Source: Nitrososphaeraceae archaeon
Lineage (GTDB): Archaea > Thermoproteota > Nitrososphaeria > Nitrososphaerales > Nitrososphaeraceae
NCBI GenBank assembly: GCA_030038695.1
Contig: JASHSN010000117.1
Coordinates: 1-10,184 of the forward strand
Direction: 5' to 3'
Length of the DNA stretch: 10,184 nucleotides
Part shown: positions 1 to 6,073 of the stretch, piece after piece
How the letters are laid out: the number at the start of each line of letters is the position of its first letter
How positions within the stretch are numbered: position 1 is the first letter of the stretch
Translations under genes and position numbers: made by a program
Notes under the pieces: generated by a model
What the model was told of the DNA's origin: nothing
Seen by the model: the letters and a program-made list of their open reading frames with translations, nothing else
The model's database searches: none

Positions 1-109
1 ATTGTTTGTAACCCGTTTCACGAAGTATAATATGTTTGAGAATATCTTTCCCTGATTTCGTGCTCATCAGAGCGCTTTTTTTGAAAATGAATTCGTCTTT
101 ACTGCTCAT
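1..109 (-). CDS. Partial CDS, unknown protein (N-terminus only, runs off left edge)
   Basis: An ATG at 109-107 on the minus strand opens a frame that stays open for 36 codons to the window edge. The visible peptide begins MSSKDEFIFKKSALMSTK and continues through a lysine-rich, probably helical stretch ending in GYKQ. I do not recognise a family. No Shine-Dalgarno motif precedes the ATG, but a TATA-like box lies about 26 bp upstream, so the transcript could be leaderless or nearly so, a common arrangement in archaea. A second in-frame ATG at codon 15 is an alternative start. It follows rps7 on the same strand after a 139-bp spacer and is probably a separate transcription unit. The frame is too short to be certain it is a gene. 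Confidence 0.45.
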   Translation of the reverse strand, partial: MSSKDEFIFKKSALMSTKSGKDILKHIILRETGYKQ

Positions 110-134
110 GTATGGGTTTCAGTATATTAGCTCG

Positions 135-142
135 TTATTTAA
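135..142 (-). promoter_or_regulatory. Candidate TATA box for the left-edge gene
   Basis: The minus strand reads TTAAATAA here, preceded by a purine-rich AAAG that could act as a BRE. Its centre lies about 26-30 bp upstream of the ATG at 109, which would place transcription initiation at or just before the start codon. The region is AT-rich, so a chance match is quite possible. Confidence 0.35.
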
Positions 143-214
143 CTTTAATATGGCTATATCTTCAAAATTCTTAGTACCATTCAAAGGTTAAATATGATTA
201 TTAATACGTATCCG

Positions 215-261
215 ATTTATCCTGACTATTAGAAGCCATTTATCCTGTTTATCTGGAAGCC
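215..261. repeat. Imperfect tandem repeat, two units of 23-24 bp, spanning the rps7 stop codon
   Basis: Unit one (215-237) and unit two (238-261) both begin ATTTATCCTG and end GAAGCC on the plus strand, with a variable 7-8 bp core between. In the sense of rps7 this means the last codons of the gene (ATGGCTTC, just before the stop) and the bases after the stop are repeated once downstream. It looks like a local duplication of the rps7 3' end that has since diverged. Confidence 0.6.
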
Positions 262-854
262 ATAGCAATACGCTCTTGTTCATTCTTCTTCTTTATTGCG
301 TGACTCGACATGTCATGGTTTGAAGCAGAAATTATCTCTCTTGCTAATGACTCTTCAATTGTCTGAGGATTCGAGTAGCTGGATTCTCGTACACCCTCTG
401 CTATGAATCGAAGGGCAAGATCAACTCTACGAAGAGGCGCGACGTCCACTGACACGTGATATACAACTCCCCCATATACAATCCTAGTAGTATCTTCGTT
501 AGGTGATGAGTTTTCGATTGCGCTCACCAATAGTTCTACCGGATTGTTTCCTGTCTGCAAATGAATTATATCTAATGCAGTTCTTATCACCGTTAACATT
601 TTTGCCTTTTTACCCCCCATCCTGCCTGTATTTTTTGCATATCTTTTTCCGAAATGCATCATCTTGTTTGCCAATCTTTCTACTATGTTTACTTCTGCTT
701 TCTTAAACCTCTGACGGACGTGTCTTCCTGAGGTAATTGGAATAACAGCAGATTTCAAAGATATTACTTTTTGCAGACCCAAATCCTTTACTTGGATTTT
801 GTCGGTAACCCATTTGTTGAACAATAATATATTAACATGTTCTCTACCGCTCAT
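249..854 (-). CDS. rps7: Small-subunit ribosomal protein S7 (uS7), archaeal type
   Basis: The 201-residue product is a primary 16S rRNA-binding protein that nucleates assembly of the small-subunit head and lies near the exit-site tRNA. It shows the S7 core: basic helices around residues 59-100 including GRMGGKKAKML, then NNPVELLVSAIENSSP (103-118), the hairpin segment IVYGGVVYHVSVDVAPLRR (125-143) and the archaeal C-terminal signature SSHAIKKKNEQERIA (183-197). Length fits archaeal S7 with its N-terminal extension. The start is well fixed: AGGAGGT at 862-868 lies 7 nt upstream, inside the last codons of rps12. Only 5 nt separate the two genes, so translation is probably coupled. It ends the cluster; no strong T-tract terminator follows. 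Confidence 0.97.
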   Translation of the reverse strand: MSGREHVNILLFNKWVTDKIQVKDLGLQKVISLKSAVIPITSGRHVRQRFKKAEVNIVERLANKMMHFGKRYAKNTGRMGGKKAKMLTVIRTALDIIHLQTGNNPVELLVSAIENSSPNEDTTRIVYGGVVYHVSVDVAPLRRVDLALRFIAEGVRESSYSNPQTIEESLAREIISASNHDMSSHAIKKKNEQERIAMASR

Positions 855-859
855 TTTCC

Positions 860-1297
860 TTACCTCCTAGGCTTCTCTTTCTTCCCACGCACAAGCTCGT
901 TTAGAGAAACACCGTTTACCTTAAAGACTTGCCATCTAACGCCTGGTATATCGCCCATGGCTCCACCCATAGACCCTCCTATGCCTTCTAGTACGACCTC
1001 GTCGTGCTCGTCTACAAAATTTAATGCGCCATCCCTCGGGAGAAAAGCAGTGATCGATTTGCCATTTTTGATTAACTGCACTCTAACACACTTTCTAACA
1101 GCCGAGTTAGGCTGTTTTGATTCTATCCCAACCTTTTCCAAGACAATGGCCCTCGCCTGCGGTGCGCCCTCCAGCGGATTGGCCTTCTTGTCCAGTTTCA
1201 GCATCCTTCTCTTGTAGTACTTATTAGCCCATTTGGCTCTGTTCCTTTTACTTCGTAGAACACGTCCAGCGAATAAACCCAACGGAGATTTAGCCAT
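860..1297 (-). CDS. rps12: Small-subunit ribosomal protein S12 (uS12), archaeal type
   Basis: The 145-residue protein sits at the decoding centre of the small subunit and helps monitor codon-anticodon pairing. The decoding-centre loop [15 protein letters not shown] (61-75) and the second conserved loop [16 protein letters not shown] (115-130) are intact, and the basic N-terminus with the [22 protein letters not shown] segment is typical of the archaeal/eukaryotic branch. Length matches archaeal S12. The ATG immediately follows the TGA of nusA with no gap, and AGGTGA at 1306-1311 lies 8 nt upstream inside nusA, so the start is secure and coupling with nusA is likely. It is followed by rps7 in the usual str-type order. 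Confidence 0.97.
   Translation of the reverse strand: MAKSPLGLFAGRVLRSKRNRAKWANKYYKRRMLKLDKKANPLEGAPQARAIVLEKVGIESKQPNSAVRKCVRVQLIKNGKSITAFLPRDGALNFVDEHDEVVLEGIGGSMGGAMGDIPGVRWQVFKVNGVSLNELVRGKKEKPRR
862..868 (-). promoter_or_regulatory. Strong Shine-Dalgarno site of rps7, embedded in the end of rps12
   Basis: The minus strand reads AGGAGGT, seven nucleotides before the rps7 ATG. The motif is formed by the last two arginine codons (AGG AGG) of rps12 and the first base of its TAA stop, so the end of S12 doubles as the ribosome binding site of S7. Confidence 0.85.
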
Positions 1298-1765
1298 TCA
1301 CAAATTCACCTGACTAGTCGTTTCCGGGCTTACTATCAAAACATTTGATATTTGAAAGTAACGTTTTGCCAATATCCTTGCCTTCTCGGCATTTCTACCC
1401 TCACGGCCTACTACAACACCTTTTCTCTTTGGGTCGACGAAAACAACTGCCTGTTTTGATCCATCTGATTTTTCATTAATTTTCACTTCCTTAACCATTT
1501 CAGAATTTAAAATATTACGGATAAAGTCAGAAGCTTCATCAGAATACTCTACGAGTTCAACTTTTTTCGCAACAACGTTCTGTAATTGTTTAATTGTTGC
1601 TCCTCCTTTGCCGATTGCAAGTCCCATATGTCCCTTGTTAACCACAAAGATAACCCGTTCCATTTTATCGTCAACTATGCAATCTCTAGCACTTGCGCTT
1701 GTAATACTTTGGAATAAAGATATCAAACGAAGTTCATCGGGAGTCAGTTTAATCTTCTCAGTCAT
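1298..1765 (-). CDS. nusA: NusA-like KH-domain transcription factor (short archaeal form)
   Basis: With the start chosen here the protein has 155 residues. It holds two KH RNA-binding domains: the first with the GKGG loop at 52-55 (HMGLAIGKGGATIKQL), the second with GREG at 120-123 (KRKGVVVGREGRNAEKAR). The bacterial N-terminal polymerase-binding and S1 domains are absent, as is normal for archaeal NusA. In this family the gene sits between rpl30e and rps12, as here; an RNA-binding role in transcription elongation or termination is inferred from bacterial NusA. The frame stays open to an ATG at 1837, but I chose the ATG at 1765: AGAGGT at 1774-1779 is 8 nt upstream, and homologous proteins begin just before the IKLTPDELRLISLF segment. 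The 24 extra residues look like translated leader. Confidence 0.92.
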   Translation of the reverse strand: MTEKIKLTPDELRLISLFQSITSASARDCIVDDKMERVIFVVNKGHMGLAIGKGGATIKQLQNVVAKKVELVEYSDEASDFIRNILNSEMVKEVKINEKSDGSKQAVVFVDPKRKGVVVGREGRNAEKARILAKRYFQISNVLIVSPETTSQVNL

Positions 1766-1773
1766 CCTATTAG

Positions 1774-1779
1774 ACCTCT
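1774..1779 (-). promoter_or_regulatory. Shine-Dalgarno site that decides the nusA start
   Basis: The minus strand reads AGAGGT with 8 nt to the ATG at 1765. The upstream in-frame ATG at 1837 has no comparable motif, which favours the shorter 155-residue product. Confidence 0.65.
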
Positions 1780-1929
1780 GCGATAAAGGCAAGTTGAAGC
1801 ATTCAAATGACAATTGATGCTGATTGTCGACGTCCAATTTAAGTCTTCATACCTATTCGCTAACTGTAGTTTAGGGAAAGCAAGCGCGGTTGTTAACAAA
1901 CCATAATTCTTTCTATTCCGAACTAGGAA

Positions 1930-1937
1930 TATATTTA
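1930..1937 (-). promoter_or_regulatory. Candidate internal TATA box for nusA-rps12-rps7
   Basis: The minus strand reads TAAATATA, within CTAAATATAT and preceded by purine-rich GAATGAAT. Initiation about 26 bp downstream would fall near 1907, giving a leader of roughly 140 nt before nusA. Its place in the only long gap of the cluster, just after a T-tract, supports a second promoter. It rests on one box only. Confidence 0.35.
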
Positions 1938-1982
1938 GATTCATTCGCATCATTCCATTAATGTTTTGTTTCTCCATTCCTG

Positions 1983-1988
1983 AAAAAA
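1983..1988 (-). terminator. Possible T-tract terminator after rpl30e
   Basis: The coding strand carries TTTTTT 9 nt after the rpl30e stop codon. Archaeal RNA polymerase can terminate at T-tracts without a hairpin, so this may end or attenuate transcription of the upstream rpoH-rpoB-rpoA-rpl30e unit. Six T residues is a short tract, so read-through is likely. Confidence 0.3.
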
Positions 1989-1997
1989 GCTTTCAAC

Positions 1998-2261
1998 CTA
2001 TTCTTTAAATGAAACCGCCGAAACCCTGAACGGCTTGCCACATAATTTCCCCAACTGTATGGAATTACCGTCAAACTCCTGAATCGAAACTCCTGCTGAT
2101 TTAGCCTTTTCTTCGAGTTCCAGTCTGTTTGAATGGTCAATAGATCTTGAGATCACGATGAGTTTCGACCCTTTGACGGACTGAAGAGCCTGTCTCAGGC
2201 CACATTTGAATTTGCCCCTGCCAACTGCTTCTTTAATGGTTTTATCTATTGACTTCAGCAT
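1998..2261 (-). CDS. rpl30e: Large-subunit ribosomal protein L30e
   Basis: The 87-residue protein belongs to the L7Ae/L30e/S12e/Gadd45 family of RNA-binding proteins and is part of the large ribosomal subunit. Family features are clear: an N-terminal helix, GSKLIVISRS (31-40) as the central strand, and the C-terminal signature EFDGNSIQLGKLCGKPFRVS (62-81). It is somewhat shorter than the roughly 100 residues usual for L30e, mainly at the N-terminus, but no other upstream methionine start is plausible. AGGTGA at 2271-2276 lies 9 nt before the ATG, within the rpoA coding sequence, and the gene overlaps the end of rpoA by 20 nt, so it is probably translated together with rpoA. Its position after rpoA and before nusA is the standard archaeal order. 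Confidence 0.93.
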   Translation of the reverse strand: MLKSIDKTIKEAVGRGKFKCGLRQALQSVKGSKLIVISRSIDHSNRLELEEKAKSAGVSIQEFDGNSIQLGKLCGKPFRVSAVSFKE

Positions 2262-5200
2262 TCTTTTCTTTCACCTGCATATAGAGGTCCACCATTCCTG
2301 TACCTACTGGGACAGTAGCACCTACTATTACGTTTTCTGTCACTCCCCTCAATGTCTCTACCTGTCCTTCGAGTGAGGCCTTAGCAATGGTTGGAACTGT
2401 GATTTCAAAAGCTGCACGTGCCAAGACTGAAGTTTTAGTCCCGGCAATGCCATGTCTACCGATCTGTTGTAGGTATCCCTTAGAGGTCATAAGATCCGCC
2501 ACAAGCAAAATGTGCCTTATGTCGACCTCTAATCCTTGCTCCTCTAACGTATTCGTTATCTCCTTCACAAGAGCTGTCCTGGCAGCTTCAATCCCTAGCG
2601 TTTGCCAGATTTCATACACATTGTTGGTCGTGACTCTAGAAGTGTCAACTCCATTAATTGCCACTACTTTTGCAAGGTTCGAACCTGCAGTTTGAATGAC
2701 CCATTCCTCTTCTTGTTTTACAATTGTCACCCGTTCAATATCGGCTACTCCTTTAACCCTAGTATTCAGCAGCTTGTTCTTTAAGGCCAAGAGAGTCTGT
2801 GCATCCGGCTCGTCAGGTATAGCCAGTTTGATTAAAGCTTTCTTATCGTTCATAGAGATTTCGTATTTCTTTTTGGACCCTTTGAGAACTTGATACACGT
2901 CTTGCAAATCACAACCTCTCTCGGCAAGTCTATTTTCAGCTATTTGAAAGCTAAGAACACCTCCATAATCAACATCCGTCTTCTCTACCAGATCGCTTAC
3001 TCGAGTGTAAATTATCTCTCTTGCGACTTCTAGTGCTTTTTCTCTGGTTATTCGGTATTCGTCATCAAGGTAAATATCCATTGTGGGCGTCACGGGTTTT
3101 TTCCTCGCGTCTACTAACTCGATGAGTCTAGGCAATCCTAATGTCACATTTCTTTCTTTAACTCCTGCAAAATGAAATGTTCTAAGAGTCATCTGCGTTC
3201 CGGGTTCGCCTATCGACTGGGCCGTCACGACTCCTGCGGCCTCTCCGGGATCAGCCATTGCCTTGCTGATCAGATCTAGTGTTTTTTTCAGAATACTGTC
3301 AATTTCTTCCATGCTCAGGTTGTTTTCAGAAAGAGCTATTTGCAAATCATTCTGTATTTTTGGATTAAGAGACGTTGCATATTTTGCGACAATTGTCTTT
3401 ATGTCGTGATGAGATGCTTTTGTTCCGTCAACTACAGCAATGTCGTTTCCGATCAGCCTTGAGACATTGACGGCTTCTCCGTGGTCGCTTTTTGCTGGAT
3501 CAATCCCGTCCTCACCATACAAATACTGAATAATGTTTCCGTGAGGATCTCGCACGGTTTGATCATACTCTATTTTCAAGTGTTCTAGAGCATTGATGAG
3601 TCTTCTCTGCATGTAACCCGACTGTTGTGTTCTAACCGCAGTGTCGACCAAACCCTCTCTCCCGCCCATAGCATGAAAAAAGAATTCCAAAGGGTTCAAT
3701 CCATCTCGGTAATTTGATTTTACAAATCCCTTTGCATCTGGATTAGTATCGTTAGTTTTGAAATGTGGTAGCGCTCTATTACGGTATCCTTTGTAAATCC
3801 GTCTTCCCCTGATAGACTGTTGGCCCAAAGCGGCGGTCATCTGACCTATATTTAGGGTAGAACCCCTAGCTCCGGTCGACGCCATTATGACCCCTGAATT
3901 ATCGTCAGGAAATGCCCTGTCTGCTGTCTTACCTGCTCTATCTCTTGCCCTTGACAGTTCATTAACAACATATAGTTCCAAAGCATCCTCCGGGGCCAGT
4001 CCTCTTGTTAATGGTAACGACCCATCTTTGTATTGCTGAATGAATTCGTACACCTTGTCATACGCTTTTTGAATCACATTTCTAATCTCATCTTTTGTTT
4101 TATCATCTAGCCAGAGGTCAGAGTAGCCGTATGAAAAACCCCTGTGAGTGATGTATGTCTTAAGCATAATTAGTATCGAATCAAGAAATTTTCTAGCTAC
4201 GTCATTACCATAATCTTTAACAATCCGATGCAGGACACTGTCTGGCTCCTCAGCACCGATCGAAGCCTTATCGATAACTCCGCTCAGAAGCTCTCCATTC
4301 TTTATGATTACGTCCCTCCCTTCTCCTTTAACGGATTTGTTCCACTTAGATGTGATCACGAAGTTAAAATCTCTTGGGAAAAAAAGGGTGAACAGTTGCT
4401 TTCCTGAAAACAGTTGTTTACCATCCTCATTAACTGCTGGTTCAGGCATAAAGCCTCTATACCCTCCTATAAGAGCAAAGTTTGAAAATTCTTCTTTCGT
4501 CAAGGTGGTGTCATCACTAGTAAGGATGAAAGCACCTGTTATGAAATCCCTTATTCCGCCAATAATCGGTCCACCGTACCTGGGCGATATTAATTGATCT
4601 TGTACCCTCATCAAGAGGGCTGCTTCAGCTCTCGCTTCTTCGCTTTGTGGAACGTGAAGGTTCATCTCATCTCCGTCGAAATCTGCGTTGTATGGAGGAC
4701 AAACGGCTGGATGCAATCTGAACGTACGATAGGGAAGAACCTTAACATAGTGTGCCATGATAGACATACGATGTAGAGACGGTTGTCTGTTGAAAATTAC
4801 AATGTCTCCATCAGTTAGGTGTCTTTCAACCATATACCCTGCTGCGAGAGAATCAGCAATTATCTTTCTATCGTTGACATAATCCAGCCTAATCTTAACA
4901 CCATCAGGCCTTATAATGTAATTTGCACCTGGGTATAGATTTGGTCCGTTAATCACTAGTTTCCTTAGTTCATCTACATTCCACTGAGAAACCGTTTCTG
5001 CAATAGTGAGTTTTTTAGCGACATCCACTGGTACGCCAACCTGAGAGATAGCAAGATTTGGATCCGGTGAGATCACAGTTCTACTAGAGAAATCTACTCT
5101 TTTGCCTGACAGGGATCCTCTAAACCGCCCCTCTTTACCCTTCAGTCTTTGAGTAAGTGTTTTTAAAGGTCTACCCGACCGGTGATGAGCTTGTGGAATG

Positions 5201-6054
5201 CCGGAGACTTCATTATCAAAGTAAGTGGTGACATGATACTGTAATAAATCTACCAGGTCCTGGACAATAAGGGGTGGCGTACCAGCTTCTTTACTTTCTT
5301 TAAGTCGTTGATTAACCCTAATAATATCCACGAGTTTATGCGTCAAATCATCCTCTGATCTGATTCCTGTTTCCAAAATTATAGAAGGTCTTACTGTAAC
5401 TGGCGGCACTGGAAGGACTTGAAGGACAAACCACTCCGGTCTCGCAGTCCTTGGATCGTATCCCAAGAGCACAAGGTCCTCATCCGAAATATGCAACAAC
5501 CTTTCTCTAATTGTGATAGGAAGCAATCTATTTTCACCCACCTCAGTCTTCTCTACGAAGATAGTCGGTTTTGTAAAAACTAGTTCATTTTGCTCTTTTT
5601 CGCAATGAGGACATATTTTCACCTTTTTTGCCTTTTCAATAATCTCCGCTTTGACGTTTTCAAGAGTAATAACTGCATAGGCAGCTTTGCTTGCTCTCAA
5701 ATGTTGGTATTTCGAGAGTTCTCCAGGGCTTAATTTGATCCTATTGCATGATCTACAGGTAATTAAAAGCATTTTGTATATATCATCGACAAAAGCTATG
5801 TGTAATACTGGCTCAGCTAACTCTATATGTCCGAAATGACCCGGGCACTTCGCAGAGGTGTTACCACATGTAGCACATTTCTGACCAGGCTCTAACGTCC
5901 CTAGTCTATTATCCATTAATCCACCCTGAACTGGCATGCCATCTTCATCATAAGTCTCTGGCGCTGTAATCTCTGCCACGCTGAACTTACGCACTTCTAC
6001 TGGAGACCAAACACTAAATTTTATACCTCCGAGGACTTTCATAGGTTGTTCCAT
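2242..6054 (-). CDS. rpoA: DNA-directed RNA polymerase subunit A, unsplit (A' and A'' fused)
   Basis: This is the largest catalytic subunit, homologous to eukaryotic Rpb1 and bacterial beta-prime. Seen in order along 1270 residues: clamp zinc site C60-x2-C63-x6-C70-x2-H73; a second zinc site C100/C103 with C148/C151; clamp/lid region with GRFRGSLSGKRVDFSSRTVI (309-328); active-site loop NADFDGDEMN (456-465), whose D458, D460 and D462 hold the catalytic magnesium; bridge helix around 788-819; trigger loop region PGEAAGVVTAQSIGEPGTQM (936-955) running into LRTFHFAGV (957-965); and the C-terminal jaw and cleft elements, ending with GRHGIAGTKTSVLARAAFE (1199-1217). The usual archaeal A'/A'' break falls between bridge helix and trigger loop (about residue 880 by comparison of subunit lengths), and the frame is continuous there. 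AGGAGG at 6069-6074 precedes the ATG by 14 nt, a rather long spacing; no better start exists. It lies 19 nt after rpoB. Confidence 0.98.
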   Translation of the reverse strand: MEQPMKVLGGIKFSVWSPVEVRKFSVAEITAPETYDEDGMPVQGGLMDNRLGTLEPGQKCATCGNTSAKCPGHFGHIELAEPVLHIAFVDDIYKMLLITCRSCNRIKLSPGELSKYQHLRASKAAYAVITLENVKAEIIEKAKKVKICPHCEKEQNELVFTKPTIFVEKTEVGENRLLPITIRERLLHISDEDLVLLGYDPRTARPEWFVLQVLPVPPVTVRPSIILETGIRSEDDLTHKLVDIIRVNQRLKESKEAGTPPLIVQDLVDLLQYHVTTYFDNEVSGIPQAHHRSGRPLKTLTQRLKGKEGRFRGSLSGKRVDFSSRTVISPDPNLAISQVGVPVDVAKKLTIAETVSQWNVDELRKLVINGPNLYPGANYIIRPDGVKIRLDYVNDRKIIADSLAAGYMVERHLTDGDIVIFNRQPSLHRMSIMAHYVKVLPYRTFRLHPAVCPPYNADFDGDEMNLHVPQSEEARAEAALLMRVQDQLISPRYGGPIIGGIRDFITGAFILTSDDTTLTKEEFSNFALIGGYRGFMPEPAVNEDGKQLFSGKQLFTLFFPRDFNFVITSKWNKSVKGEGRDVIIKNGELLSGVIDKASIGAEEPDSVLHRIVKDYGNDVARKFLDSILIMLKTYITHRGFSYGYSDLWLDDKTKDEIRNVIQKAYDKVYEFIQQYKDGSLPLTRGLAPEDALELYVVNELSRARDRAGKTADRAFPDDNSGVIMASTGARGSTLNIGQMTAALGQQSIRGRRIYKGYRNRALPHFKTNDTNPDAKGFVKSNYRDGLNPLEFFFHAMGGREGLVDTAVRTQQSGYMQRRLINALEHLKIEYDQTVRDPHGNIIQYLYGEDGIDPAKSDHGEAVNVSRLIGNDIAVVDGTKASHHDIKTIVAKYATSLNPKIQNDLQIALSENNLSMEEIDSILKKTLDLISKAMADPGEAAGVVTAQSIGEPGTQMTLRTFHFAGVKERNVTLGLPRLIELVDARKKPVTPTMDIYLDDEYRITREKALEVAREIIYTRVSDLVEKTDVDYGGVLSFQIAENRLAERGCDLQDVYQVLKGSKKKYEISMNDKKALIKLAIPDEPDAQTLLALKNKLLNTRVKGVADIERVTIVKQEEEWVIQTAGSNLAKVVAINGVDTSRVTTNNVYEIWQTLGIEAARTALVKEITNTLEEQGLEVDIRHILLVADLMTSKGYLQQIGRHGIAGTKTSVLARAAFEITVPTIAKASLEGQVETLRGVTENVIVGATVPVGTGMVDLYMQVKEKNAEVNR

Positions 6055-6073
6055 CTGCCCGATTACATCCTCC

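Larger units (their letters stand above)
1762..1977 (-). other. Doubtful 71-codon reading frame in the rpl30e-nusA gap
   Basis: The gap between rpl30e and nusA is 232 nt, far longer than any other in the cluster. A frame starts at 1977, 20 nt after the rpl30e stop, and its TGA overlaps the nusA ATG as ATGA, a layout typical of coupled genes. Against it, the peptide (starting MEKQNINGMMRMNLNIF) resembles no family I know and lacks an obvious fold, its start has no properly spaced Shine-Dalgarno motif (GGA directly abuts the ATG), and a TATA-like box lies within it. I think it is more likely a nusA leader or promoter region than a gene. Confidence 0.2.

Noticed and set aside
1766..1837. 24-residue N-terminal extension of NusA from an ATG at 1837
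   Set aside because: The extension lacks a ribosome binding site and resembles no NusA sequence, while the ATG at 1765 has AGAGGT at proper spacing and gives the expected short archaeal protein.
1958..2140. 60-codon minus-strand frame overlapping rpl30e
   Set aside because: It lies mostly inside rpl30e in another frame and has no recognisable content.
3270..3620. Possible intein or insertion at the A'/A'' junction or in the catalytic loops
   Set aside because: Total length equals the sum of typical A' and A'' and the conserved motifs follow one another at normal spacing, so there is no inserted element.
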